Below, piece by piece: positions 1 through 12,888 of a DNA stretch of 64,000 nt. Numbering within the stretch: position 1 is the first letter of the stretch; every line of letters starts with the position of its first letter. The position numbers and the translations under genes are program-made. Source of the stretch: Chrysopilus asiliformis. Taxonomy: Eukaryota; Arthropoda; Insecta; Diptera; Rhagionidae. The DNA is taken from NCBI GenBank assembly GCA_964034945.1, contig OZ035960.1:103491433-103555432 (forward strand), read 5' to 3'. The notes below the pieces were generated by a model. It had not been told where the DNA came from. It was given only the letters and a program-made list of their open reading frames with translations, and ran no database searches.

Positions 1-198
1 GGGAGAGGGAGAGGGAGAGGGAGAGGGAGAGGGAGAGGGAGAGGGAGAGGGAGAGGGAGAGGGAGAGGGAGAGGGAGAGGGAGAGGGAGAGGGAGAGGGA
101 GAGGGAGAGGGAGAGGGAGAGGGAGAGGGAGAGGGAGAGGGAGAGGGAGAGGGAGAGGGAGAGGGAGAGGGAGAGGGAGAGGGAGAGGGAGAGGGAGA
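1..198. repeat. (GGGAGA)n microsatellite, 33 copies
   Basis: The window opens in an essentially perfect GGGAGA hexamer array that runs into GAGAAAAAATAAAT. The left end is cut by the window edge, so the true length is unknown. The strand is purine-only, so triplex formation or assembly collapse is possible. Confidence 0.98.
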
Positions 199-2450
199 GA
201 AAAAATAAATAAATCTGTGATGTTAGTTTTGTAGTTGACTGTTAGATGATTGGTATGAAACGTTTAATAAATGCTGGATTGTGCTATGGGTTTTTTTTTG
301 TTTTAGCTGACGTAATTTTTTCCGTTGTAATGCCAGAAAAAAATCTTGTGCTTCATAATTTGTTAGTTTTATGGTTTTATTACAAAACTGACTTTTTTGA
401 AAAAAACTCGTAACGCTCAAAAAAGTTACAGTACATACCCTTGAGTTCTGTGCATGATTCTTTTAATATTTTCGAATATAATGGCATTATATTAAAATAG
501 GCAATCATTTTAGATGTTCTGAAAAATTTTCTAATATCTATAAATATTTAAAAATCCATCATTTTACTGTTTTTTTTTTATTAGAAAACATCGAAATGTC
601 TCAATTTTCCTTAAATTACATTCAAATGGCATGATTAATTCTCATTGAATTGAAGGTCAATTGACTTTAATCAAATAACATATTTATGTATATATGTTTT
701 AAAATAGCATTTCTATGATGGATGTCATACAATCATTTTTATTCCCACATATCAGTAATTCAAATTTAATAATATCGAAAGAAGATAAATATATTGTAAT
801 ACTTATGCGTATGTATCACATATGTATTCTTATGGCTATAATATATCTTTGCGAATGAAATACTGTCAGGAACACATCGTTCAGTTTTCTTTATCGTTTT
901 TTGGGTTTATCGTGGTGCCCGAGTTCCATCGTACCTACCGCATTTAACCCTTTCCACATGCCTCCTATTTATTCAAAATGAGAAAAATGAAGCAAGAAAA
1001 AAAAAATACATGAAAAATTGAAAAAAAAATCTAAGGGAATTTCAATAAAGGATCAACATATTCCTGCCATAAATATCGATTTTGAATTCGTTAGATGAAG
1101 TAAACGCAAAAAGGGTTGCCGTTGGTCGATGTCTAATGACTCCCAACGGACGATTTTATGGGTTATTCAAAGATATGAATGATTTATTTACCTTTTAAGG
1201 AAAAAAAATAATACATTGAAATAGAATAACACAAAGAAAAACATTAAGAATTCGAAAAAAAATATATGAAAATCGAAGTCGAAAATAGTCTTATTGTGTT
1301 TGTCTCGCAATGCCAGAAATCATTAACACTTCTTACGGCAAGCCTAGATCCGACTTAATGAAATTCCTTCCAATCCTATATGATTTTATATATAAATATA
1401 AGACATCCGAGATCGATACACCAAATTAGTGATTTAAATTAAGGACTGAAAATCCAATTTACTTCAAATCAAATCATTTCAAATGCGACAAGAGGATACG
1501 AAAACAATGCATCAAACAATTTCCAGTTAAAATTTTCTCGTCATTTCCATCACATCATTTGATCAGGTCGCATTTTCCAACACTACCCCCAAAGCCAATG
1601 CAATGAAGTACTTAAGGTTAATTGAACTTCTTTTTTCACGTCATCTTGCACGAAATCAAATTAATTTAAAATTTTGGTCACGTCTTTTGAACAGAAACTG
1701 ATTTGATAGCCACACAATGTTCAAAGCTATTTGAATATATTCCGTATTTAGATGAAAATACTGAAGACGATATCTTTACAAAACTTTCTGAATGGGGAAT
1801 TTTTACGGTTGCTGGTATCATCCCTTAAATGCATCAGTGATGTCTTAAGAGTTTCTCAGGTTGATTTTCCACTAGGGAAAAGTTAATGTTGAGTGCATTT
1901 TATTACAAGTGTTCTCGCATTTAGATGTCATAATGATTACTTGATGGTTCACGGGAAAAAGCAAATGTGGAAACCATTCCCTCGAAATCTCATCCCATAT
2001 TTGTGGAAAACACCATAGTGACCAAATACGAGAATCATTCGTATTAAAAAATGGTGGCAGTTACCAAATTTTTAAGAACAAATTCCAAAAAAAAAATTGT
2101 CGTGTTCTTTTTTTGTGTAATCATTTCGAAAATTATGGCACAGACTCCAACGTGTTATATGGGAGAGATTACTGTATATGTTAAACTGATTACTACGAAT
2201 AATAAAGGCACATTCCTTTTAGAAAAGCGCTTAATTAGAAAGAAAAGAATGCTTCTTATAAAACATTGCAATGTCTCAATTGATTTATTGGTCTCTCTCC
2301 TGATACCTTAATTAGAAATAGGATTCGTTCCTATAATTATAGCATAACGGCCTATCCGAATTGGACTGAATACTTTTTTTTATTGGATCCTGTCCAATCT
2401 ACAGGAGCAGAGAAGAACGTAATAACGTAATAATTGAGATATCAGATATC
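199..2450. other. AT-rich intergenic stretch, nothing recognised
   Basis: AT-rich sequence with homopolymer runs. The open frames on either strand are short, lack splice context and resemble no family I know. The longest, at 2051-2311 on the plus strand, has no supporting features. No repeat family shared with the rest of the window was recognised. Confidence 0.5.
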
Positions 2451-2457
2451 AAGCTTG

Positions 2458-3085
2458 AAAATAATCGAGATATCAAGTCTGCCTGTCTGTCCGTCTGTCC
2501 GTCTGTCCGTGAACACCATAACTTTCGAAAGGATTGAGGTAGAGACTTGAAACCTTGTATAGTTACGTTTCTCGTAAATGGCTAGGTTAAGTTCTTGAAC
2601 GGGCAAAATTTGACTATTTCTTCCCCCCTACCCCATACAAGCGAAATAGTTTTTTGCAATTTTCTCGAAAACGGTAGGTCATATAGGAAAATTCGGTAAG
2701 GTAGAATGTGTTTAGAATATGATTTTACATAACTTATCTATACATCAAAATTCAGTTGGACCACTCCTTCCCTCTCCCCCATACAAATTGAATACGTTTT
2801 TTCTGTTTTCTCGAAAACGGTGAGTTGTATTGACAAATTTGTGAAGGCAAAATCTGTTTAGAATATGATTTTCCATAACTCATCCATACATCAAAATCCA
2901 ATCGGATCATTCCTTTCCCCCTATGCTATACCAATGGGTTTTTTTTAAATACGCATTTTCTCTGCCATTTTGTCTGTCATCCTACAGAGTATTTGACGAT
3001 TCGCCTATGGAATTTGTAGATTTTCTTATCTTTTCATAAACATTTTGTCTGCCCTAATGTAGGGTATTTGACGATTGGTCCCTGG
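2458..3085 (-). repeat. (GTCY)n repeat, family A copy
   Basis: It contains a GTCT/GTCC run (about 2480-2510) followed by a block also seen inverted at 10235-10830 and 14340-15215: GAACACCATAACTTTCGAAAG, AGAGACTTGAAACC, TTTCTCGAAAACGG twice, and a distal TTTGTCTGCCCTAATGTAGG motif. The (GTCY)n tract inside a dispersed repeat resembles DINE-1/mini-me non-autonomous Helentrons of flies. That family call is inference. Confidence 0.7.
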
Positions 3086-4079
3086 CAAATGTTGCTTTTA
3101 TTATGTTTCTTACTCAGTATAGTAAAAATATGTGTATACTTTTCTCGATTTTGGGGCTACCCAAAATCGGGAGCGCTGAGAACGCGCCTTTTGCGCCCGA
3201 ATCCGGAAAATTCAGAAATTCGGCACCTAGAAAAAATTACCAAATGAGTTTCATTTAAACAATTCCGGTTGTATAAATAACTCCAAAAGATCTAGCTCGA
3301 ATAAACACAAAATCGTAGAAATTTTGTCCTAAAAACCCCACTCTAAACTTTTTTTGTCTTAAAGACTCCACTCAAAAATACGAACAAAATTAGGCCTCTT
3401 GGTTATTTGTAACTTGCGCTTATATTTATGACAGACCACAAAACTAAATAGAGCGGGTGTACTGTTTTTATAAAATTGCGACAATGAAATCGTGAAAATC
3501 TTTTTTAAATTAATAAGAATTTCATAAAAAATATCCTTTTACAAATCCTTAAAACTCACTTTAAATGTTTTCGACATTATAATTATTTCTTGTTTTTTAA
3601 CAACTGTTTATTAAAAGTTTTTCAATTATAGTAATTAATATTATGTGTACAAATTTGGATACAACCATAGTGGAATATGAACAAAATATAATGCATAAAA
3701 TCCCTTCAACTTTTCCTTTCATATCAATTTACTTCAAGTGTATTTTAAGCACAATATGTTGGTGAAATAATTTTTGATAGGATTTGAGAGAATATTTAAA
3801 AAGTTTTCTAATTAATTCTCTTTACCCGTTCGTACAATTAAATTTAGTTTTTAAACCTACATATAGTCATATTATCCAATTTTGAAACATACGCTTTATG
3901 GTTTTTAGTTTTAATTCAACATTGCAGTTTGTTTTATTGTTTTGTGGAGTTAAAAAATATTATGCAGAATGTTTTTTATTAGGCAGGGTGCGAAAATATA
4001 CAATTTTGCTTGATTTTGGAGTTTAAAAACTTGTCATCTTACTAAATTAGTTTAACCCTTTCGTGACCAATGTTATATA
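3086..4079. other. AT-rich stretch, nothing recognised
   Basis: No gene or clear element was seen. One GC-richer patch (about 3150-3210) has no matching partner elsewhere in the window. Confidence 0.4.
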
Positions 4080-4275
4080 CAGTAATCCCTCTAATTGCGC
4101 GGTAAAAATTTCGCAGCTGCGCGGTTTTTTAATAATTTTCGTTTAAAAAAACATGTTCCTAACCCCAAAATTTCATACAAAGTAGGGTTCACAGTGCGCG
4201 GTTTCGGTTTGTGCGGTTTCGGTTTGCGCGCTCTTTTTGTGGAACGTATCTACCGCGCAGTTGGAGGGATTACTG
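4080..4275. mobile_element. pogo/Tigger-like MITE, 196 bp, TA duplication
   Basis: The ends CAGTAATCCCTCTAATTGCG and TTGGAGGGATTACTG are inverted repeats, flanked by TA on both sides. The interior is made of repeated GCGCGGTT-type motifs. A second copy lies at 34591-34840. A CAGT start plus a TA target duplication fits non-autonomous pogo/Tigger elements of the Tc1-mariner superfamily. There is no coding sequence. Confidence 0.8.
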
Positions 4276-4413
4276 TATATGTTACAGTAACTCTTCACAA
4301 AAGTGGAGTTTTTTTTTACAGATTTATAGAGAACAAACTTCTAGGGAATGTTTCCGAATCTCGAGGTTTCTGTCCTGAAATACCAGCTGCAACGACAAGA
4401 AATTACGATCTCA

Positions 4414-4590
4414 CATGCAGAGAAAAAAACAAAAATAGGTAATTTCGATTAACAAAAATAGTTGTATTTCCGATTTAACAGAAGTAGTCAAGTAGTAAAA
4501 TTAACAAAATAGTTAATTTTACTACTAAATAGTTAATTTTACTACTAAATAGTTAAATTTATTATAAAAATTGTGAAAAACTGTTTCGTT
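4414..4590. mobile_element. Partial CACNCAGAGAAAA-end element
   Basis: It starts with CATGCAGAGAAAAAAAC and is filled with AATAGTTAATTTTACTACTA-type repeats, as in the elements at 27367-27601 and 28092-29692. No matching right end is visible, so it is truncated or decayed. A run of G (about 4602-4617) follows. Confidence 0.5.
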
Positions 4591-4837
4591 TGTATCTGAG
4601 AGGGGGGGGGGGGGGGGAGGTTTGTGTTCCAACGATAAAATGTACTCTATACTCCAGCACACAAAGAGCAGTTTAAGCCCGTGTGCGCCAACCAACTAGT
4701 CTATCATAGAAAATCCATTGAAAGAAATTCTGGGGCTTAACAATTTTAAGTTGTGCTTAAGTCGCTAAGTTTTTGTTCGGGCTAACGATCATTCGAGCCT
4801 TAAGTGGTCATAAGGGCCTCAAAATTTTCCTGCGTTT

Positions 4838-4991
4838 AAGCCCAAACCAGACTAACGATTGCAATTGCGATTACGATTGAGCTTCCTCGACCAATGAGAT
4901 CAAAGCTTTCTTGTCCCTATCGTTGAAAGATTTGGTCTCATTGGTCGAGAAGCTCCAATCGTAATCGCAATCGTTAGTCTGAATTGGGCTT
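4838..4991. mobile_element. Palindromic MITE, AAGCCC family, copy 1
   Basis: The ends AAGCCCAAACCAGACTAACG and its partner TAGTCTGAATTGGGCTT are inverted repeats. The arms continue inward through GATTACGATTGAGCTTC and CCAATGAGATCAAAGCTTTC, so the element folds into one long hairpin. Five copies occur in the window; this one has few GATTGCGATTAC units. Confidence 0.85.
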
Positions 4992-6740
4992 TAGAGCTTC
5001 AGTTGTCTAAATCCGCCTTTGTTTAAAAATCGGATTAATTTTGGCTTTGCAGTGTGTAGCTCTTGAATTAAATCATTGCGCTGCACCATTTACCAAAATT
5101 CCGTCTGCGGCGTACATTTGTTAATTCCCTTTCCTCGGATTTGATGTTTCAGTTTTCGTCAAGTGTAAAATTTAAATTTAATTTTAAATTAAGTATAAAA
5201 TTTTTTGTTCGGTTTCAGCTATCCATTCACATTCCCTCCCGCCCTCCCCCTCCGCTCATCTTATCAACGTTTGAAATAAAATAAATATAGTCACTGATTT
5301 CCACTGTAATTCTGAAACCTCATTTACAATCTCGTATAGTGAAACTAATTACCATCAGTTATCTTTAGATCTGAAAATGTCACGTTATAAGTAAATCTCC
5401 TTAAGAATATTTGGTTAGTGAAGCTTCAGAAATCATACTACATAAATACGATGTCAAACTATAATATTATCATAGTTCCAGTGGGTGTGCACGAATTTTT
5501 TTTTCTGATTTACCAAAAACATAATCGAAAAAAAAGCCATCTTTGTTAAATGTCCTTTCTAGTATCCATAAGGATAAAAGCCGACAAGAGTATGTCTCAA
5601 TTTTATATTTGAATGTCGTTTGCCATGGCTCGTCCATATTTCGACTCGTATAATAAAGTAACCGCACTAAAGTGGAGCCTTACGACAAGCACTGGACTCT
5701 CATCTCAATAAGTCCTCTAAAAATAATGTTGTAGTCATTATGATTATGTTTGTGGTGGGTGGAAAACTGATATTTCGGCTTAAGGATGTACAGGACACTA
5801 TTGTTTGCTTGGTTTTTTGTGTTTATCTGTCTGTCTGTCACATGGAATATATTGGGCAATATCATACACAACACTAAAATCGTACTACTGAAAGTATAAA
5901 AAAAGTGGAAATCTGAGGAATTTTTTTTTCGTCATCGCCGTTTTGCAACAGAACATGGTCGTCGTGTAAGAGCGTAATACGAGTGCTAATACTGTGTGCT
6001 ACTGGAAATTATCAGAGACCCCATTAGGAGATAACCAAAATGAAAGGTTCCAGGATAGGCCGTTTTCAGCATTTTTATCGCCAACACGTACGTCCATTAG
6101 TTTTAAGTACGTGCTTCACTCATTCTATGCGACAATAGTTTATGAATCGGGCCTGTGAATGCCTAATAGCGTGCTATCTAAATGGACCTAAACACCAAGT
6201 CATACTCGTATACAATTTACATTGTCGTTTATAATGCTAACAATTTCACTGGAAAAGTTTTTCCCAAAAGCTAACAGTAATCGTTCAAGTACACAGAAAA
6301 AGAAGAGCACCCGACCAACAGTAAGTAGACACAAAAAAAAATCACACGTATTTAACTCGCGGCATCATAGTAGGTACTTACGTCCGACTTAACATATTTT
6401 AAATGCTTCATTTTGCCGTTCAAGTTTCACAATATACGCGGGGTAAATTAGGCAATAATTACATAAGTTTCGCTAATGTTGTCCTTATTGCAAATCATAA
6501 TGATATCTTTTAGGCGTACTTATACAAATAGCCATCGGCAGCAAAAAAGACAAAAATAAAACAGAAACTAAAGACATTTATTATCGTCACAAGTTTGTTT
6601 GCTATATATTTGGATTTAAAGATTCTTAACACTTCCGGTGCAGCAATTACGTAAACATAGGGTGACCACAACGGCGTGGATATGGATTAATTATGGAGGG
6701 GAAAGGGGTTGAGTAGATAAGAGGCAAATTTGCTAAGTGT
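4992..6740. other. No gene recognised
   Basis: Unique-looking AT-rich sequence. Open frames at 5470-5667 and 5680-5874 (minus) have no recognisable domain. A short TCTGTCTGTCTGTC tract lies near 5825. Confidence 0.4.
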
Positions 6741-6996
6741 AAAGCCCAATTCAGACTAACGATTGCGATTACGATTGCGAATACGATTGCGATTACAATT
6801 GCGATTGCGATTACGATTACGATTGCGATTACAATTGCGATTGCGATTACGATTACGATTGCGATTACGATTGAAGCTTATCGACCAATGAGATCAAAGC
6901 TTTCAACTATAAGCAAATGAAAGCTTTGATCTCATTGGTTGAGGAAGCTCAATTGTAATCGTAATCGCAATCGGAATCGCTAGTATGAATTGGGCT
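6741..6996. mobile_element. Palindromic MITE, AAGCCC family, copy 2 with expanded arm
   Basis: The same terminal repeats as copy 1. The left arm carries about ten GATTGCGATTAC-type hexamer pairs (6760-6870) while the right arm keeps only the basic unit, so the left arm has expanded as a minisatellite. Confidence 0.85.
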
Positions 6997-7600
6997 GAAA
7001 ACAGGACAGTCAAACTCAATTACCACCAATGGGCACATTGAGTTTTCTACACCAAAGCGCGGCCGCATTACAAAAAAATTATAGTAGGAGTTCTTAAATA
7101 TCAGCACTGAAAAAGATGCGCCGCAGGCGAAAGATTTTGAGAAACCTGTTCTCGATGCGATTTTTTAAAATATGAGCTACAGGCGAAATTTTTCGCGAAC
7201 CTGTCTTGGTCATCCACACTACACATACTGTAATCTAGAGAGTGGACATCAGCACTTAAGATACTGTCCAACTGAGTCTATTAACTCCAATTAGAACAGT
7301 CTACTAGGGCAGTTAGGATATCTTTTTCACCAGATTAGAACAGTCTGTAAACATTTTATCAATTTATTAAAACAACTACTGACCGATTTGAGTTGTTTTG
7401 ACAATTATTTGTAACAATGAATCAAATTTTTAAAGTTTTTCGAGCTCCTGTATCAGCTTGGCGGCCATTTTTACACGTGCATTGTCCACTCCCAAGAGTG
7501 GGTTAGAAACCACACTTGCTCCATTCACTTCTATTTTTCTCCAACAATGGGCTATCTCCATCACACATTTAAGGCGATGGAAGGGTCCATCTTATGGATA
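6997..7600. other. No gene recognised
   Basis: No coding region was seen. A GCGCCGCAGGCGAAAG motif near 7116 resembles the termini of the palindrome at 30245-30545. Confidence 0.35.
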
Positions 7601-7609
7601 GCTCTTAAC

Positions 7610-8092
7610 ACATTGACTGCCATGTCCAACGGACGTTATAGCACTTTACTTTTGTAAAAACAGCGTGGTAAAGCAAAATAATTTGGAAAATTTTATATCC
7701 TTTAAATCTGGTTATATCCATTTTTTCCCAAAAGCGCATAGGTTGCGAGAAATTTTTAAAAAGGGGTTTTTTAAAAAAAATGTATGGGAGGTACCCGTAA
7801 TAGCTACCGTTATTTTTCCGAAAGTTGAAAGAAAACATAAAACTAATTTTCGTAAAACCAATTTACAAAAAATTTCAAGTCGCTAGCTCAAGAGTTATTT
7901 AAGATACGTACAACGGATAGACCAACTGGAAAAGACTGACAGACAGACAGACCAACAGACAGATGCACGGATATCTTCATAATTTTGCCCGAAAAGGGGT
8001 TCGTGCTGATCAGAAATCTTCTATCTGCCTCCATTCTCGAGTCGGTGTCGGATACTTTCCCTCTATAGAAGAGGAAAGTAAAAAAGAATGGC
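7610..8092 (+). repeat. Family C (GTCY)n repeat, copy 1
   Basis: Conserved blocks in order: AAAAGCGCATAGGTTGCGAG, GGAGGTACCCGTAATAGCTA, AATTTCAAGTCGCTAGCTC, AAGATACGTACAACGGATAG, a GACAGACAGACAG tract, TTCGTGCTGATCAGAAA, and a terminal hairpin TTCCCTCTATAGAAGAGGAA followed by AGTAAAAA. Copies recur near 17700, 34860, 41440 and 45000. A 3' stem-loop followed by an A/T-rich end suggests a Helentron-type non-autonomous element (inference). Confidence 0.75.
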
Positions 8093-9585
8093 AACAAATT
8101 CTTGTTGGTAGAAAATCGTAAGAAAATTGTATCGTGTGAGTGCCTCGTCGGTACAACTGTCGCATCGTTTATTTGCGGCTTTAGACAAAATTCCTCGATT
8201 TTTCACCCCCTCAATTTCAACAATTCAAGAATTGTGGTTTCAAGTAGCCTTGAGTTTTTGAAACCTGAAAATCGGCCCTCAAAAAAAACTTTTTCAGTAA
8301 AATTTTTTCCAAAAATGTGAGTTGTGAACAGTGAATTAATTAAATCCTAAAGCGCAAAGAAAACGAATCACGTCAGAGCTGAAATTCTTGAATGTTTATA
8401 TGTCTTAAGCTGTTTTATTAAAAAACAATATTTCTCGGAAAATTTTAACTTTTTTAAATTCGAAAAAAAACCGATCAAAAGCAAAATATTAAACAATCAG
8501 CACGAAACAAGATTCGGTTTTTAAAATTCGTTACAAGCAAAATAAATGGGTTTCACATCACATGTAAAGATAATGAAGCCACCGGTTAAAAATTGATGAA
8601 AAATAAAATTCACGAACTTTGTGTGGAGGTATCGGGAAATTGGAAATTAGTCTCAAAATAACAAATTTAGTATTGCCGGACATTCATAACACGAATATCC
8701 AATTTATGCTCTGATATGAAAGAGTGGAACTTGATATGTGTGTATGTATTACGATAACGATTTATACCCGGTCACTCTACAAACATACATTTTATATGAC
8801 CATCAGTAAAGCCATTCGCATAACCCCATCCCTCAAGCAACTTTAAAACAGCCGGCATCAACTATTTACTACATCTCATTGGCAGGATTGGATTTATAAA
8901 GGACTTCACGCATCTCTGTATGGCTTATAGACACTTCTCTTTTGTATGTGTGGGTAATGCATGAAACTACATATGACTTTACAGCTATAGAATAACGAAA
9001 TTAAATTTTCCCAATGCTAGCAAAATGATTTATCAATTCGAAATGTTGTATTGAAAATTTATTATGCATACCCGTACACGTATTCCCTGATGCTGAAATT
9101 TTATCTCCCCTACAGAATCTTTGGCGCGGTGAATATTTTTTAGCCAAATTAATTTTTTCCCTTACTTAACAACTCATCGGTTGCATAAAAGTTCAGCAGT
9201 AATTTTTCGTTTATGATTAAATATTATTTTATGGAAAATTTCAATGACCTTGCAATTCAATGTGTGGTACTTTAATGTAATTTCAAAGTTCAAAGCATAG
9301 GGACTTTTTCTTTATGTTTCCGGATCCTAACGGTTAGTACTTGAAGAATCTATCAACATTTTTTGAATTATCGAAATCGGCGGGATTTTAATGTGGTTTT
9401 CGTCATTTAATTTGTTTTAGAAAAGTTTGTACTTCCCTCTTATGTGAAATCCCCTTTGCTTCTAAGTCTTCGATCCATTTTTAATCCAGTTTTCGTCATT
9501 CGGTCGACTACAAAAAAAAAGTTTTTGATGTGCAAAAATCCGCTCTTTTTAAATGCTTTTATTCAACTTGCTTTCCTAACTATTA
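8093..9585. other. No gene recognised
   Basis: AT-rich sequence. The open frames at 8102-8320 and 9444-9647 (plus) show no known domain or splice structure. Confidence 0.4.
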
Positions 9586-9589
9586 GTTT

Positions 9590-10075
9590 GTCTGTCAGGG
9601 TCAAATCTTGCAATCTAATTTTGACCCACTTCCATTCATCTGATTGACTTGAAATTTTACGCACATACGGAATTCCGATGAGAATACAATATTTTTACAA
9701 CTTCGTCCTAAGGGAAGGTCCTGTAAGGATAACGGGATTATGCTGTTCCTCAAATTTTCGGGAAAAAATCACTTGACGGTTTTTTAGGGTCGCTGAATCC
9801 GATTCTGACGTTAAAAAATCTGTACGGATAAGGGAAGGTCCTGTAAGGATAACGTGATTATCATTTCCCTCAAATTTACCGGAAAAAATCTCACCTGGGG
9901 GTTTTTTGGGGTCGCTGAATCCGATTCTGGCACTAAGAGGTCTGTACGGATAAAGAAAGGTCCTGTGAGGATAACGTGACTATCATTTTGCTCAAATTTT
10001 CCGGAAAAAAATCTCATTTGGTAGTTTTTGGGGTCGAATCTGATTCGGACGTTAAGAAGATCCTTACGGACTTCA
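9590..10075 (-). repeat. Family E minisatellite element, inverted diverged copy
   Basis: Reverse-complement relative of 12571-13895. From left it shows CTGTCAGGGTCAAAT, ACTTCCATTCATCTGATTGA, ACTTCGTCCTAAGG, then three units beginning GGAAGGTCCTGTAAGGATAA near 9714, 9833 and 9956 (about 120 bp apart). The long hairpin of the other copies is missing. More diverged than the arrays at 13, 46 and 47 kb, so probably older. Confidence 0.75.
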
Positions 10076-10234
10076 ATAATATATATTCAAAGACTAAAAA
10101 GAATTTATTAAGCGTGAGGAAAACAGACGCAAAAGATATGCAATTTACAGCAAGTCCTAAACTATTTTTTGCCTATCTTGTTATCATTTTTTTAGCATTT
10201 AAAAAATTTGCGACACTAGATTGAAACATAAGAA

Positions 10235-10830
10235 AAGCTACAATTGTCAGGCACCAATCGTCAAACACTCTACATGATGACAGACAAAATGTTTATTTAA
10301 AAAAATCCATTTATATAGTACAGGGGAAAAGAAGTGCTTTGATTGGATTTTTATATTTTAAACAGTTTACTTTTATAAATATTTTAATATGACTAACCGT
10401 TTTCGAGAAAATAAAAAAAAGTATTCAATTTTTATAAGGGCAGGAGCAAGGAGTGGTCTGATTGGATTTTGATGTATGGATGAGTTATGTAAAATCCTAT
10501 TTTAAACACATTTTATCTTTATAAATTTTTCAATACGACTCACAGTTTTCGAGAAAATTGTAAAAAACTGTTTTGGTGGTATGGGGGGGGGGGGGGGGGG
10601 GGAGAGAATGGTCTGACTTTACCCGTTCAAATTTCAAGTGTCTAGCTCAATCTTTTCGAAAGTTATGGTGTTCACGGACAAACAGACAGACGGACAGACA
10701 GATGGACGGACAAGCGGAAATCAAAATCTTTTGTCACACCTAAAACCCCGGTGTAGTTCATTTTTGTGTCCGATGATTGGTTCGATGCGTTACAAACGGT
10801 ATACTAAATCTAATACACTCCTATATGAGT
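10235..10830 (+). repeat. Family A (GTCY)n repeat, copy 2
   Basis: Starts with GCACCAATCGTCAAACACTC and GACAGACAAAATG, then two TTTCGAGAAAAT blocks, a G homopolymer (about 10585-10602), a CAGACAGACGGACAGACAG tract, and CATTTTTGTGTCCGATGATT ... GTTACAAACGGTATAC near the right end. Apparent open frames in it are artefacts of the tetranucleotide repeat. Confidence 0.75.
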
Positions 10831-12560
10831 ACTAAAATCCGGGACAAAAGTTTAGCCGACTGGACAACATGCGCAACTCCAGGACTGTCCCGGCCATTCC
10901 GATAGACATATAAATTTAATGCGATAAAGGCGGTAACAAAAATTTATCATAAATTTAGAAAACCGAATAAAACAACAAAATAGATAAAAAAAATCTTTAG
11001 GGTTAAAGATTCACACCTTCTGGATGAGTTATAAACTGAAGGTTTCTACCGGCACAAAAACAAAAGTGATGATAACGAAAATGAAAATTAATGGACACGA
11101 AAGGGAAATGATTTTAGGACATGTTCCATCAACAAAAGATTATTCCATCATAAATCCCAGATAGATTGACATTAAATGAATTTTCTCACCTTTCTTTTGG
11201 GCCAGCCATCATCATCATCAATCGATTACTGAACGTTTGTTTTAGTAAAATATCAGATTAAATAAATAATAAATTTTATATGAACATCCATACATCTATA
11301 TTAACAACATTGAATCGTGGAAAAACAATGGCTAAACTGACATAACGTAAGATAATAATAATAGTGTAAAAGGTATAACAATAATAATGAGAAGACAAAT
11401 GTTAAACCATGTTATATCCTTAGGGCTGACATTTATATTCTCATGACAAATGACAATCATTAATCACACTCGAAAGCGTGAAGTGATACTTTATGTCCCT
11501 CGACTAGCAAATCCAAAATCGTGAATCCTTCTTCCTTCGTCATTTTTATCTATTCAGCAACAATAACAACAACAACAACAACAACAGCCAGTATTATAAA
11601 AATAAAATAAAAAAAATAGGACGACACAAAACCGGATACGTATATGTTTTTTTATGTGAACCGGATTTGGATTCGACCGACCAACCGACGACTTGGCCGC
11701 CGGTAACGGCGATGATGGGCGATGGGTGGATAATAAATATGTATGTATTGAAAAAAATGTCAAGATAACGAAATACAACAACAATACTTGTCGATTGTCT
11801 CGTTATTTTCAGTTCGTTCAATGCCGTGTGTGGGAATCGAAATCAAAAGTGGCCCATATAAGGAAGGATGGATTCAGAGAATTATTGGGGGAAAAAAACG
11901 TTCGAAAATTGCATGAATGAACGACAAAATGAGAGGGAATTCGTAAATCTTCACAATTGGATTAGTAACATCCGAATACCTACTATAATATTTATAGATG
12001 TGCGTACCTATGTTTTCAATATTTCAGAAATTCTAGTATCTACCTACATAACGCTATGTTAGTATGTTGTATAGCAAAATCTTTCCTTAAGCGTTATTCG
12101 GTCTAATGTGATTATCAAAAGTATCTAACAAGTGTGCTGAATCGAGTTTTGGCTGCAAACCGGAAAAAAAGGACACCAGAGTGGAAAATCCTAGAGGATA
12201 TTTATAAAAAGGAAGGAATCTGCTGGAGAAACTAAGCTGAAATGTCATAAATAGTTTATTGTGGTCCTCTCGATGTTCAATTTATGATTAATGCGATTGT
12301 TTGCTTACACACAGCAGACCTAGCTGCGGTTACCATAAATTATCGGTTAACGTGTGTGTCGTTATAACCAACTTGGAAGCTGTGAATCATTGGTAAAAGT
12401 GTCTGGAAAATATGGACCTATCTCTCTTTGTACAAGTCGGATGTATCTAAAATTGGGTTACGCACTCTGTTGATATACACAAATGTTAAATCCAGATTAT
12501 TTTGGCATCACAATACAAATAGCCGTATCTAACACACATTTCCAACATTGTATATGGTAT
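10831..12560. other. No gene recognised; (AAC)n microsatellite
   Basis: Holds an ACAACAACAACAACAAC microsatellite (about 11559-11587) and a GC-richer patch near 11680-11730. Short frames on both strands (11594-11821 minus, 11693-11920 plus) overlap each other and have no recognisable domain. Nothing else is supported. Confidence 0.4.
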
Positions 12561-12570
12561 ATAGGTTAGA

Positions 12571-12790
12571 AAAAAAAGCTTTTATTTAAAAAAATGCACT
12601 AAAAAGAAAAAAATAATTTTCTGGACGCTGTGTATCACAAATATAAAAGCTTTTAAAAAGCGAGATAAATGTTTATTTTATTGTTTTATGCTTTATCTCG
12701 CTTTTTAAAAGCTTTTATATTTGTGATACACAGCGTCCAGAAAATTATTTTTTTCTTTTTAGTGCATTTTTTTAAATAAAAGCTTTTTTT
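12571..12790. repeat. Long inverted repeat (about 95-bp arms)
   Basis: The left arm contains TGCACTAAAAAG, TTCTGGACGCTGTGTATCAC and AAAGCGAGATAAA. The right arm is the near-exact reverse complement. The loop is about 25 bases and A/T-rich. Copies at 46172-46432 and 47143-47420 have the same arms. Confidence 0.9.
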
Positions 12791-12888
12791 AAAAAAAATT
12801 TTTTTTATTTTTTTTTTATTTTGTTCTTTTTAGTCTTCGAATATATAGCTTTACATTTGAGATGTCCTTACAGGCTTTTTAACTTGAG

